Source: Deinococcus aerophilus (GTDB lineage Bacteria > Deinococcota > Deinococci > Deinococcales > Deinococcaceae). From it: DNA of 64,000 nucleotides. A model generated the notes under the pieces. That model was not told the DNA's origin and made no database searches. It saw only the letters and a list, made by a program, of their open reading frames with translations. The stretch lies in the NCBI RefSeq assembly GCF_014647075.1, contig NZ_BMOM01000016.1, forward strand, positions 14,706 to 78,705, given 5' to 3'. Positions within the stretch are counted from its first letter, which is position 1, and every line of letters begins with the position of its first letter. This document shows positions 10,362 to 22,681 of the stretch, in pieces. Both the position numbers and the translations under genes were made by a program.

Positions 10362-11939
10362 TTACTTCTTGCCGTCGATGGTGATGTCCTCGAACGGCAG
10401 CAGGCTCGAGGGGCCCGGCTGCCAGCCCTTGACATAGGTGCGCGCCGCCGCCAGCGGGCGCGAGTGCACGATGGGAATCCGGACGTTGGCGTCGTAGGTG
10501 ATCTGGTGGATCTGGGCGTAGGCCTTGGCCTGGGTGGCGCGGCTGCTGCTCGCGGCGGCGACCCTGAGCTGCTCGAAGATCTTCTGGCTGGCGAACTTGC
10601 TGTCGCCGGTCGCCTCCTCGCCGTAGTACGTGCCGTAGAAGTTGTATGGGCTGGCGTAGGGGCCGGTCCAGCCGATCATGTACATGTCGAAGCCCGGGGT
10701 GGTCATGCGGTCGGCGAGGTACTTGGCCCAGTCCTCGGTCTTGAGGTTGACCTTGATGCCGATGGCCCCGAGGTCGGCGGCCATCGCCTCGGCGATCGGC
10801 TTGGGCGTGGGGAAGTACGGACGGCTCACCGGCATGTACCACAGATCCACGGTAAAGCCGTTGGGATAGCCCGCCTCGGCGAGCAGCTTTTTGGCCGCCG
10901 CCGGATCGAACTTGTAGTCGGCGGGCACTGCCTTGCTGTTCGCCCAGCCCAGCGTGGGCGGCAGGAAGCTCGCGTCCGTGACCCCCAGATCTCCCCAGAA
11001 GGCGTCCACGATCGCCTTCTTGTTCACCGCCATGGAGATGGCCTGGCGCACCTTGTCGTTCTTGAGGTACTTGTTGCCCAGGTTCAGGCTCAGCATCCCG
11101 ACGTTGAAGGACGGCACGAGCACCGCCGTCAGGTTCTTGTCGGCCTTGACCGCACCCAGCTGTTCGGGGTTCAGGTCGGTGGTGAAGTCGATGGTGCCGG
11201 CCTTGAGTTCGTTCAGGCGGGCGCTGGGGTCTTTCAGGAAGCGCAGCACCAGCGCGTCGTAACTCGCCTTGGTTCCCCAGTACGCCTTGTTGGGAATCAG
11301 GTTGATGCGGTCGCCGGTCTTCCACTCCTGCATGATGAACGGGCCGGTGCCCACCGGCAGCGCAGCGGGCGTGCCGTACTTCGCGCCGGCCTTCTTGACC
11401 GCCGTGGGCGAGGCGATGCCGAAGAAACTGGTCGCCAGCGCCTCGGGAAACGGCGCAAAGCCGCGGTTCAGGGTAAAGACCACCTTGTTCGTGCCCTCGG
11501 CCCGCACGCTCTTGAGCAGCGTGTTCGCGTCGCCCTTGAAACCGCCGAAGATGAACTGCCATGAAGTGAAGGTCTTGTTCTGGTCCTTGGCCCCGCCCGG
11601 CGCCTCGGGGTCCCACCAGCGGTTGATGTTGAACACCACCGCGTCGGCGTTGAACGGCGTGCCGTCGGTGAACTTGACGCCCGGCCGCAGCGTGAAGGTC
11701 CATTCGGTGGCGTTGGCGTTGGACGACCAGCGCAGCGCCAGCCCCGGCGCGATGTCGCTGGTGCCCTTCTTGAAACGCACCAGACCGTCGTACACCATCA
11801 TCTGCGGAGTGGCCGAGTTGCCGTCGGTGATGATGCCGGAATCCAGCGAAACCGGCTCGCCGCCCGCGCCGTAAACCAGCGTGGCCGCGCCCGCCGTACC
11901 GCACAGCAGGGTCAGGGAAAGGAGAAGGGAACGCCGCAT
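10362..11939 (-). CDS. ABC transporter substrate-binding protein, family 5 (dipeptide/oligopeptide type)
   Basis: Exported solute-binding protein of 525 aa. The signal peptide MRRSLLLSLTLLCGTAGAA is cut near residue 18. Family-5 blocks are ATPQMMVYDGLVRFKKG, WTFTLRPGVKFTDGTPFNADAVVFN, GTGPFIMQEWKTGDRI and VRQAISMAVNKKAIVD. It captures peptides or similar ligands outside the membrane for an ABC importer whose permease and ATPase genes are not adjacent. The ATG at 11939 has AGGAGG 7 nt upstream; the in-frame ATG at 11957 is upstream of that site and unlikely. A consensus-like promoter lies at 12006-12034. Confidence 0.92.
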   Translation of the reverse strand: MRRSLLLSLTLLCGTAGAATLVYGAGGEPVSLDSGIITDGNSATPQMMVYDGLVRFKKGTSDIAPGLALRWSSNANATEWTFTLRPGVKFTDGTPFNADAVVFNINRWWDPEAPGGAKDQNKTFTSWQFIFGGFKGDANTLLKSVRAEGTNKVVFTLNRGFAPFPEALATSFFGIASPTAVKKAGAKYGTPAALPVGTGPFIMQEWKTGDRINLIPNKAYWGTKASYDALVLRFLKDPSARLNELKAGTIDFTTDLNPEQLGAVKADKNLTAVLVPSFNVGMLSLNLGNKYLKNDKVRQAISMAVNKKAIVDAFWGDLGVTDASFLPPTLGWANSKAVPADYKFDPAAAKKLLAEAGYPNGFTVDLWYMPVSRPYFPTPKPIAEAMAADLGAIGIKVNLKTEDWAKYLADRMTTPGFDMYMIGWTGPYASPYNFYGTYYGEEATGDSKFASQKIFEQLRVAAASSSRATQAKAYAQIHQITYDANVRIPIVHSRPLAAARTYVKGWQPGPSSLLPFEDITIDGKK

Positions 11940-12005
11940 ACAAGCCTCCTGAAACATGAAGGGGGAAGCGAGATCATCTCTGTGTTGTCCTGTAGAACAG
12001 GGTTG

Positions 12006-12034
12006 AGGCTAGAGAGTGGGGACCGGAAAGTCAA
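12006..12034 (-). promoter_or_regulatory. Sigma-70-type promoter of the binding-protein gene
   Basis: On the minus strand TTGACT (12029-12034) is followed after exactly 17 bp by TAGCCT (12006-12011). This leaves a leader of about 60 nt that contains the AGGAGG of the binding-protein gene. Confidence 0.55.
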
Positions 12035-12078
12035 ACCGGTGGGCAAGACAGGGCCGGCATACGCGGACAGGCCCGGGC

Positions 12079-12117
12079 AAAAAGGGCAGGCCCGGAGCGT
12101 CGCGGCGCGTCCGGGCC
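12079..12117 (-). terminator. Intrinsic terminator of secA
   Basis: On the minus strand GGCCCGGA and TCCGGGCC form a perfect 8-bp stem (arms 12110-12117 and 12089-12096). TGCCC and a run of five T follow. It lies about 35 bp past the secA stop. Confidence 0.75.
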
Positions 12118-12152
12118 ATGGAGCGTGTCCTGTGGGGCTGTTCAGGCGGTGT

Positions 12153-14762
<2,610 letters not shown>

Positions 14763-14770
14763 GACACGCG

Positions 14771-14776
14771 AGTATA
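14771..14776 (-). promoter_or_regulatory. -10 element of secA
   Basis: TATACT on the minus strand, 8 nt before the secA ATG. No ribosome-binding site fits between them, so the message probably begins at or next to the start codon. Confidence 0.55.
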
Positions 14777-14969
14777 ACGCGCCGGACCGGGCCGTGCCCT
14801 TACAAGTTCAGTGAGGCGCACGTAAGCAACCTGAGTGGAACGGACTCACGGAGGGATAAGGAAGAATAAGCAGTGGTGAGGCCATTTTCCGTTGCCGGAA
14901 GGCGGTTCTTGACGGCACCAAAGATCCAGCGGTGCCATCTTCCTCATGTGTGGCCCTTATCCTGCAGCC

Positions 14970-15455
14970 ATGTCAAAACGTGCCGTGCTTGCCTTTGCCC
15001 TGCTCGTCCCCCTGCTGGGATCGTGCGCGCCGGTGGCGTCCCTGCTTGCCTCCAGGGATGACACCGGGCCGGCCCCCTTTCAGTTCGGGCCGCTGATCGT
15101 CGGCCAGACCTGGACGGTCAGCGGAACGGTCACGGGCCGCGACGTGGTGACCACGGTCAATATTCCCGAACTGGTAATCGTGCCGGACGGCTACGCCTCG
15201 GCGGGCACCCGTGACCAGTACACCGGATTCAACGAGGGCCGGGCCGGCTTCAATGTGGCCACCTTTGACCAGGAGCGCCGCACCGTCACCTTCCGCTGGG
15301 TGGGGCCGGCCGAGGGCTTTGACCGCGTGACCTACACCTGCAAGATCTCCCGCCTGATCGGCGAGCCGCTCACCGGCACCCTGACCTACGAGCGCAACGG
15401 CCAGACGGTGGCGAACGGCACTTGCGAGGCCCGCGTCAGCCAGCAGCCGGGCTGA
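14970..15455 (+). CDS. Small hypothetical lipoprotein
   Basis: Protein of 161 aa. A short signal ends in the lipobox LLGSC at about residue 18, so the mature protein should be lipid-anchored. The rest is a small beta-rich domain (QTWTVSGTVTGRDVVTTVNIPELVI... RRTVTFRWVG) with two further Cys (YTCKIS, GTCEARV) that could form a disulfide. The family is not recognised. The ATG at 14970 lies 6 nt after TATCCT (14958-14963); an upstream in-frame ATG at 14946 precedes that promoter element and is rejected. It is divergent from secA. Confidence 0.75.
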   Translation: MSKRAVLAFALLVPLLGSCAPVASLLASRDDTGPAPFQFGPLIVGQTWTVSGTVTGRDVVTTVNIPELVIVPDGYASAGTRDQYTGFNEGRAGFNVATFDQERRTVTFRWVGPAEGFDRVTYTCKISRLIGEPLTGTLTYERNGQTVANGTCEARVSQQPG

Positions 15456-15466
15456 TCACCCGGATG

Positions 15467-15481
15467 GGCGCCGACAGCGCC
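15467..15481. terminator. Small hairpin between convergent genes
   Basis: GGCGC (15467-15471) and GCGCC (15477-15481) flank a 5-nt loop in the 37-bp gap between two convergent genes. No U run; weak. Confidence 0.3.
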
Positions 15482-15492
15482 GCCACGAGTGC

Positions 15493-16674
15493 TCAGCTCC
15501 AGCGGTAGCTTTCCAGCCACAGCTCGCCGCGCCGGATCACGGGCACCCGGCCGCCCAGCACGCGGTGGCCGCCCTTGACGGCGGCGCGCACCAGCACGCG
15601 CGGGTCCAGGTCCGGGTACACGCGCCGGGCAAAGGCCACGTCCTCGCGCACGTCCAGGCTCTCACCGCTGGCGACCGAATCGGTGCCCAGGGCGATCTCG
15701 ATGCCGGCGGCGGCCACGGCGGCCCACGGAAAGGTTCCGCAGTCCAGGTGATGGTTGCTGCGCGGGCAGCTCACCACCGCGCAGCCGGCGCGCGCCACCC
15801 GGACGAGGTCACCCTGCGTGACATTGACCATATGGATCAGTGTGGGCCGCGCAGCGAGCGCGCCCAGCTCATCGAGGTAACGCACCGGGGTCAGCTCCGG
15901 CTCCGGCGGACGGCCGATCACCTCCGCAAAGGTTTCGGGCCAGAACCCGGGCAGGCGGTGCTCCCACAGCGGGCCCGCGCCGGTGGCGAACAGGGCAGGC
16001 TCGCTGGGATGCTCGGCCACATGAATCTGCACGGGCAGGCCCTCGCCCGCGGCGTAGTCGGTCACCAGTTTCATCAGGCGGTGACTGACGGTATACGGCG
16101 TGTGCGGCGACAGCCCGATCCGGGGGCCGCCGGGCCGCTCCCGCCGGCGCCACGCCTCCACCCGTTCGCGCATGGCCGCAAAGGTGGTTTCGGCCCGCTC
16201 CGGAAAAGCCCCCAGCACCTCGAAATACAGCACCCCGCCCAGGTCTTCACGCGCGAGCAGGGCGTCCATCACGTCCGGCGACCACACGATGTCGCCCACG
16301 CCACCCGTACCCAGACGCGCGAGTTCGTCGGCTCCGGCGAGTGCCCCGGGCACTCCACGTTTCCCGCGCTGGGCAACCACAATTTCGGGGAGCCAGCGAA
16401 AGTACGGCAATGCCTGGAATGCGTAGGCGCTCATGTCCAGATGCGTGTGCGCGTTGACCGGCGGCGGCGCGATGATTCCGCCCACGGTTTCCTCGGTTGC
16501 CTGCGGATAACTGGCGCGCAGCGCATCCGGGTGGCCGGTGGCGGCCACGGTGTCGCCCACGACCACCACGCCGCCGGGAGACTGCGCTCCGCCCATGCCG
16601 GTATACAGGAGGTCGCAGACGAGCAGGCGCGGTGTGAAGGACTTGGCCGTGGCGTCGGGTGGGGCAGCAGTCAT
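15493..16674 (-). CDS. Amidohydrolase-superfamily deaminase, probably aminodeoxyfutalosine deaminase
   Basis: COG0402-type deaminase of 393 aa. Metal motifs are VNAHTHLDMS (HxH), IQIHVAEHPSE-type His (VQIHVAEHPS), and GTDSVASGESLDVRED (catalytic Asp), plus LSPHTPYTVSHRLM. Deinococcus makes menaquinone by the futalosine route, in which a COG0402 enzyme deaminates 6-aminodeoxyfutalosine; this is the best functional guess. The ATG at 16674 is 7 nt after TAGCAT (16682-16687). The in-frame ATG three codons upstream lies inside that element. Other nucleoside, guanine or triazine-type deaminases remain possible. Confidence 0.8.
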   Translation of the reverse strand: MTAAPPDATAKSFTPRLLVCDLLYTGMGGAQSPGGVVVVGDTVAATGHPDALRASYPQATEETVGGIIAPPPVNAHTHLDMSAYAFQALPYFRWLPEIVVAQRGKRGVPGALAGADELARLGTGGVGDIVWSPDVMDALLAREDLGGVLYFEVLGAFPERAETTFAAMRERVEAWRRRERPGGPRIGLSPHTPYTVSHRLMKLVTDYAAGEGLPVQIHVAEHPSEPALFATGAGPLWEHRLPGFWPETFAEVIGRPPEPELTPVRYLDELGALAARPTLIHMVNVTQGDLVRVARAGCAVVSCPRSNHHLDCGTFPWAAVAAAGIEIALGTDSVASGESLDVREDVAFARRVYPDLDPRVLVRAAVKGGHRVLGGRVPVIRRGELWLESYRWS

Positions 16675-16702
16675 CGCGGACATGCTATGCCAGCCGGCCC
16701 AC

Positions 16703-17560
16703 TCAGGCTTTCCTGGCGCTTCCCTTTTTGGCGGCCTTTTTGGCAGGTGTCTTCGGGGCAACCCGGGCCGCCCCCGACGCCGCCGGACCGCCGGTGGGGG
16801 CGGCCGCGTTCGGCGAGAGGGCATAGCCGGCGGCCATCATGGCCGCGCCCACGATTCCAGCCTCGTTCTGCAGCCGGGCAGGCACCAGCTCGCTGCGGGT
16901 GAGCTTGATGTGGTCCTGCCACTTGTCGGGCTTCTTGCTGACCCCGCCGCCGATGATGAACAGGTCCGGGCTGAACAGCGCCTCCAGGTGTTGCAGGTAG
17001 GTGCTCACGCGCTTGCTCCACTGCTTCCAGTTCAGGTCGTCGCGCTCGCGGGCACGGTCGGAGGCCCAGCCCTCGGCCTCCTTGTCGCGCAGCCACAGGT
17101 GGCCCAATTCGGTGTTGGGCACCAGCACTCCGTTGTGGAACAGGGCGCTGCCGATGCCGGTGCCGAAGGTGAGCATCAGCACCGTGCCGGCCACCCCCGC
17201 GCCCGCCCCGAAGCGCGCCTCGGCCAGTCCGGCAGCGTCGGCGTCGTTGATCAGGTGGATGTCCTGACCGGTCGCCGTGGAGAACAGCGCGTCGGCGTCC
17301 AGATCAATCCAGGCCTTGTCCACGTTGGCTGCGCTCAGCGTGCGCCCGTGCTGCACCACGCCAGGAAAGGTCACGCCCACCGAGCCGTCCAGCCCGAAGT
17401 GGGCCACCAGCTCGGCCACCACGGCCTTCACGGCGTCGGGGTGCGCGCCCTCGGGGGTGGGAATGCGGCGGCGCTCCTCCGTCAGCTGTCCGGTGGCGGT
17501 GTCTACAGGTGCGCCCTTGATGCCACTGCCGCCGATGTCGATGCCCAGGATCACGCTCAT
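16703..17560 (-). CDS. ppgK: Polyphosphate glucokinase (ROK family)
   Basis: Phosphorylates glucose with polyphosphate (and often ATP). It is 285 aa and begins [21 protein letters not shown], the phosphate-binding signature of PpgK. Other blocks are [27 protein letters not shown] (substrate Asp) and [27 protein letters not shown]. The C-terminus carries an extra Ala/Lys/Pro-rich tail ([16 protein letters not shown]) that resembles histone-like tails and could bind polyanions such as polyphosphate; that role is inferred. The ATG is 7 nt after TAGGCT (17568-17573). Confidence 0.93.
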   Translation of the reverse strand: MSVILGIDIGGSGIKGAPVDTATGQLTEERRRIPTPEGAHPDAVKAVVAELVAHFGLDGSVGVTFPGVVQHGRTLSAANVDKAWIDLDADALFSTATGQDIHLINDADAAGLAEARFGAGAGVAGTVLMLTFGTGIGSALFHNGVLVPNTELGHLWLRDKEAEGWASDRARERDDLNWKQWSKRVSTYLQHLEALFSPDLFIIGGGVSKKPDKWQDHIKLTRSELVPARLQNEAGIVGAAMMAAGYALSPNAAAPTGGPAASGAARVAPKTPAKKAAKKGSARKA

Positions 17561-17770
17561 GGCCCACAGCCTATGCGAAGTGGGGCGCAGATGGCGCGGG
17601 GAGGGGGGGGCACGCGGACAGAACAGGCGCGGCCACGCCGGCCGCCCTGACGTTGCGCCTGCGCCACCCGACCCCTGCCCGTCTGGGCAGCACCTCTGGT
17701 CAAGGTAAAGCCCCGGATTGCTTGAACGGGGTGCAATTTTAGACCAGACGCGCTATACAGGGTTTTAATC

Positions 17771-18388
17771 ATGGATTCCTCCTCGCTGCGCGAACGTCAG
17801 AAGGAGCGCCGACGCGCCCGCATCTACAACGTCGCCATCGACCTGTTCAAGCGGGGCGGGTTCCAGACGACCACGGCCACCGACATCGCGCGTGCGAGCA
17901 ACGTCTCGCGCGGCACCTTCTTCAACTACTACCCGTACAAGGAAGCGGTGCTGCTGGACTACGGCAGCGAGGTGATGGACCGCCTGCGCGATCAGGCCGA
18001 GACGCGCCTGGCCGAGGGCACGCCGCCGCTGACGGTGCTGTACGAGATCTGGGACGCGCTGGCCGAAGAGAACGCCCGCGAGCGTGACCTGTTTCCGCCG
18101 CTGGCCTACGAGGTGATGAATCCCAACCCCGAGCGCGCCCGCACCGCGTACCAGGCGCTGCCGCTGAGCAAGGTGATCGAGCTGATCCTGAGGCCACTGC
18201 ACCAGACCGGGCAGATGCGCACCGACCTCAGCCTGCAGCGCATCAGCAACCTGATCGCCGACACCTATCTGATGGTCGCGCTGCGCTGGAGCGCCTACGG
18301 CACCGACCGCCCCCTGCAGGAGGAGATGCGTCTGGCGCTGAACCTGCTGCTGGAAGGTGCGGTGCGGCGCGACCTGCTGCGGCCCTGA
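17771..18388 (+). CDS. TetR/AcrR family transcriptional regulator
   Basis: Regulator of 205 aa with an N-terminal TetR helix-turn-helix: RIYNVAIDLFKRGGFQTTTATDIARASNVSRGTFFNYYPYKEAVLLDYG (residues about 16-64). The remaining helices should form the ligand-binding and dimer domain. The neighbours (ppgK, 2-phosphoglycerate kinase) do not reveal its target. TATACA at 17754-17759 is a plausible -10. A short inverted pair CTGGTC/GACCAG lies in the upstream 80 bp and might be its own operator. Confidence 0.88.
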   Translation: MDSSSLRERQKERRRARIYNVAIDLFKRGGFQTTTATDIARASNVSRGTFFNYYPYKEAVLLDYGSEVMDRLRDQAETRLAEGTPPLTVLYEIWDALAEENARERDLFPPLAYEVMNPNPERARTAYQALPLSKVIELILRPLHQTGQMRTDLSLQRISNLIADTYLMVALRWSAYGTDRPLQEEMRLALNLLLEGAVRRDLLRP

Positions 18389-18611
18389 CTGCGGCCAGCA
18401 GCGCTTCGCACCCCCGGCAGGCCGCCGGGACTCAACGCGGGACTCCGCCCCAGCGGAACCGTGTCGATCCGATGGTGCTGATCAGGCAAGCGGGACGGCG
18501 GGCGGGCCAGGCCCACATCCCGTTACCTCGGGGCGCGGGTTCCTGGGTAGACTGCCTGAACTGGCTCCCGTTGCTCGCCGCCCACCGCCCACCGCCCCCG
18601 AAGGAGTGTTC

Positions 18612-20144
18612 TTGACCCATCCCGAACTGCGCATCGGCACGCCGCGCCACGCCTTTCCGTTCAGCCGCGGGCTGGTGGTCGAGTCGCTGGTGAACGCGGG
18701 GGCGTCCGGGAATGTGGCGGCGGCGGCGGCGCGGCGGGTCGAGCAGCAGCTCCGGCTGGCGCGGCGCAGCCTGGTGACGCCCGGTGAGCTGCAGGCGCTG
18801 ATGGTGGAAGTCGCCCGGGACCTGGCCGGGCCGGAGGTCTCCGGCGCCGCCGCGGCCCAGACCCCCGCCTTTGTGGACATCCTGGTCAGTGCGAAGAAGG
18901 GGGATCTGCCCTTCAGCCGGGGCGTGCTCGCCCGCACGCTGGAGGACACCGGCCTGACCGGACGCGAGGCGTACGCCGCGGCCAGCGCCGTGGACCTGGC
19001 ACTGCGCCGCGAGGGCGTGCGGCGGCTGAGCGCCGAGGAGATCGACAACCGCACCGAGGGCGTGCTCGCCGAGCAGTACGGCGAACACCTGCGCCGCACC
19101 TACCGCTACCTGCGCCACAACCGCGGCAAGCTGGGTGTGCTGAGCAAAGACAGCAACATGCCCACGCCGTTTTCCAAGGGCATTCTGGTGCAGTCGATGC
19201 TCGCCGCCGGGGTCACGCCGGACGTGGCCCGCAAGGTGGCCCGCGTGACCCAGCGCGATCTGCGCGGCAATGAGGACCGGGTGGTGATGCGCGCCGCCAT
19301 CCGCGAGAAGGTCGAGGCCCTGCTGCGCGACGAGGTGGGCCCGGACGTCAGCGCCCGCTACCGGCTGCTGCGCGTGATCCGCCGCCCGCCCCGGCCCGTG
19401 ATCGTGCTGCTCGGCGGGGTCAGCGGCACCGGCAAGAGCTTTCTGGCCGCAGAGATTGCCTACCGCCTGGGAATTGCCCGCGTGGTCAGCACCGATTCCA
19501 TCCGCGAGGTGATGCGCGCCATGGTGTCTCCGGCGCTGCTGCCCACGCTGCACGCGAGCACCTTCAGCGCCTGGGAAGCGCTGCTGCCCCCCGGGGTGCC
19601 GCGCCCCGCCCAGCCCAGCCGTGAGGCGCTGCTCGCCGGCTTCCGCGATCAAGTGCAGCAGGTGAACGTGGGCCTGGGAGCGGTGGTCGCCCGCTCGGTG
19701 CAGGAGGGCAGCAGCCTGGTACTGGAGGGCGTGCATCTGGTGCCCGGCTACCTGCGCGCCGATGCCTTTGCCGGAGCGCTGGTCATCCCGATGCTGGTGA
19801 CCCTGCCCGATCCGGAAGAACACCGCCGGCACTTTCAGAGCCGTGACCTCGAGACCGCCGCGAGCCGCCCGCTGCACCGCTACATGCAGTACTTCGGCGA
19901 GATCCGCGCCATGCAGGACGAACTCGAGGCCCTGGCCCGCCAGGAAGACGTCCCGCTGCTCGACGGCCTGACCCTGGACGAAAGCGCCGATCAGGCGGTG
20001 GATGTGGTGCTGCGGCGCGTGATGGTCGCCCTGACCCCGCAGGAACGCGCCGAGCTGCTGGGCACCGACGGCGGCGCCGAGCCGGATGCGGACAGCTCCC
20101 CCGAACTCTCACTGGACGCCCGCGACACGGCAACCGGCCGCTGA
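18612..20144 (+). CDS. 2-phosphoglycerate kinase with three ATP-cone-like repeats
   Basis: Protein of 510 aa. The C-terminal half has a P-loop kinase (VIVLLGGVSGTGKSFLAAEIA near residue 265, then STDSIREVMRAM), matching 2-phosphoglycerate kinases, which make 2,3-diphosphoglycerate. The N-terminal 250 residues hold three similar modules, each opening with PFSRG or PFSKG (residues about 16, 100 and 185) and resembling ATP-cone allosteric domains; one is usual. The start is TTG at 18612, chosen because AAGGAG lies 5 nt upstream and no later start keeps the first module. The 3' end shares a hairpin with the convergent ohr gene. Confidence 0.82.
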   Translation: MTHPELRIGTPRHAFPFSRGLVVESLVNAGASGNVAAAAARRVEQQLRLARRSLVTPGELQALMVEVARDLAGPEVSGAAAAQTPAFVDILVSAKKGDLPFSRGVLARTLEDTGLTGREAYAAASAVDLALRREGVRRLSAEEIDNRTEGVLAEQYGEHLRRTYRYLRHNRGKLGVLSKDSNMPTPFSKGILVQSMLAAGVTPDVARKVARVTQRDLRGNEDRVVMRAAIREKVEALLRDEVGPDVSARYRLLRVIRRPPRPVIVLLGGVSGTGKSFLAAEIAYRLGIARVVSTDSIREVMRAMVSPALLPTLHASTFSAWEALLPPGVPRPAQPSREALLAGFRDQVQQVNVGLGAVVARSVQEGSSLVLEGVHLVPGYLRADAFAGALVIPMLVTLPDPEEHRRHFQSRDLETAASRPLHRYMQYFGEIRAMQDELEALARQEDVPLLDGLTLDESADQAVDVVLRRVMVALTPQERAELLGTDGGAEPDADSSPELSLDARDTATGR

Positions 20145-20170
20145 GGGTCACCTCAGGATTTCACCCTCAG
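20141..20170. terminator. Bidirectional hairpin at convergent stop codons
   Basis: CTGAGGGT (20141-20148) pairs perfectly with ACCCTCAG (20163-20170) across a 14-nt loop. The hairpin includes the stop codons of both convergent genes, which end only 8 nt apart. Confidence 0.45.
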
Positions 20171-20572
20171 GCGCACGTCCACGTTGCCGCGGGTGGCCAC
20201 GCTGTACGGACAGATCTGGTGGGCAGACTCCATCAGCTGCTGGCCCTGTTCCTCACTCAGGCCGGGAAAGTGCCCTTCGAGTTCCACATCCAGCGCAAAG
20301 GCCAGCCCGACCTTCTGCAGGCCCACCCGGGCCGTGATGACGCTGTCGTCGCTCAGGGTGATCTTCTGTCGCCGCGCCACCACACCCAGCGCTCCCTGAA
20401 AGCAGGCCGCGTAGCCGGCGGCGAACAGTTGCTCGGGGTTGGTGCCGGGGCCGCCGTCGCCGCCCATATCGGCGGGGACGCTGAGGGACAGGTCCAGGCG
20501 CCCGTCCTCGCTCCTGGCCGTGCCGGCACGACCCCCGGTGGCTGCGGCCTGCGCGGTGTAAATGATGGTCAT
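20153..20572 (-). CDS. Organic hydroperoxide resistance protein (Ohr/OsmC family)
   Basis: Thiol peroxidase of 139 aa that reduces organic hydroperoxides. Both conserved catalytic Cys are present: AAGYAACFQGALGVVA and SAHQICPYSVATRGNVDV. The N-terminus MTIIYTAQAAATGGRAG and the NPEQLFAAGYAACF block are typical of Ohr rather than OsmC. No OhrR-type regulator is adjacent. Confidence 0.93.
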   Translation of the reverse strand: MTIIYTAQAAATGGRAGTARSEDGRLDLSLSVPADMGGDGGPGTNPEQLFAAGYAACFQGALGVVARRQKITLSDDSVITARVGLQKVGLAFALDVELEGHFPGLSEEQGQQLMESAHQICPYSVATRGNVDVRLRVKS

Positions 20573-20637
20573 GGCCTGAAGATGCCACGGCGGCGTGCCT
20601 GGAGGGGCCACCCGGTCTGGACTGCCCACAATGCCCA

Positions 20638-20669
20638 AGGGCGGCCCCCCCTCTCGGGAGGACCGCCCT
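20638..20669 (-). terminator. Hairpin after the flotillin gene
   Basis: AGGGCGG (20638-20644) pairs with CCGCCCT (20663-20669), and the intervening CCCTC/GAGG can extend the stem. It lies about 28 bp past the flotillin-like gene stop; there is no U run. Confidence 0.45.
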
Positions 20670-20696
20670 AGACACCACACCGACAAGCCAGTCCGC

Positions 20697-21995
<1,299 letters not shown>

Positions 21996-22068
21996 GGGAA
22001 AGCTCCTTGGGGGGGCAGCACGAAAAGACGGACACGGCGAGGGAGGCGCAGGGGAACCGGACCCGGGG

Positions 22069-22593
22069 TTACAGGCCCCCGTCCCAGAACTTGACGTCCA
22101 GAACACCGCGGTGCGCGCCGATCACGATGACCGGGTCGCCGGGCTTCAGCGGGTCGTCGCTGCGGGCCGGGGCATGCTCGATCTGCCCCGCGACCGTCAC
22201 GGCCACCTGGCCGGACCGGCCCGGCGCGGGGGCCACGAGCACCTGGCCGGTGCGGCCGGCCAGCTTGCCCGTGCCGCCGTTGACCTCGCCGCGGCCGCGC
22301 GCCAGCCGGAACATGAAGACCGTGAAGCCTCCGACCGCCAGTCCGGTGACCAGCGCCATCACCAGCCGGCCCCACCCGGACACCCCGGCCACACCGCCCA
22401 GCACGCCGGCCAGCCCAAAGAAGGCGGTGAAGCTGACCAGCGAGCGCACGGTGAACCACGAGGCGACGTCGCCCATTTCGGGATGGTCCACGTCCGCCCC
22501 ATGCTCCCCCAGAGCGGAATCGTGGCCGCCCAGCAGCGACAGCAGAAACAGGCCGCCGCCCACCATCAGACAGATCAGGTATACGTCCACCAC
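22069..22593 (-). CDS. NfeD-like OB-fold membrane protein
   Basis: Protein of 174 aa. The first half holds membrane helices (YLICLMVGGGLFLLSLLGG; SLVSFTAFFGLAGVLGGVAGV; RLVMALVTGLAVGGFTVFMF). The C-terminal 70 residues look like the OB fold of NfeD proteins (GKLAGRTGQVLVAPAPGRSGQVAVTVAG... GDPVIVIGAHRGVLDVKF). The start is GTG with GAGGAGG upstream. NfeD proteins act with flotillin or stomatin partners in membrane-domain organisation; the flotillin gene follows 73 bp downstream and the two are probably co-transcribed. Confidence 0.85.
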   Translation of the reverse strand: MVDVYLICLMVGGGLFLLSLLGGHDSALGEHGADVDHPEMGDVASWFTVRSLVSFTAFFGLAGVLGGVAGVSGWGRLVMALVTGLAVGGFTVFMFRLARGRGEVNGGTGKLAGRTGQVLVAPAPGRSGQVAVTVAGQIEHAPARSDDPLKPGDPVIVIGAHRGVLDVKFWDGGL

Positions 22594-22681
22594 TGTTGTG
22601 CCTCCTCACGGTGGGCTACGTGGGGGACACACAAAGTTGCCCGCGCCCCAACCGGCCGGTGCGCTGGGCTGCCGGCTGCGG

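Noticed and set aside
18575..18600. Tandem CCGCCCA-like units before the 2-phosphoglycerate kinase start
   Set aside because: Only two to three imperfect short copies in GC-rich DNA; not convincing as a functional repeat.
18432..19877. 481-codon minus-strand frame opposite the 2-phosphoglycerate kinase gene
   Set aside because: No known domain; the plus-strand gene has clear P-loop and repeat motifs.
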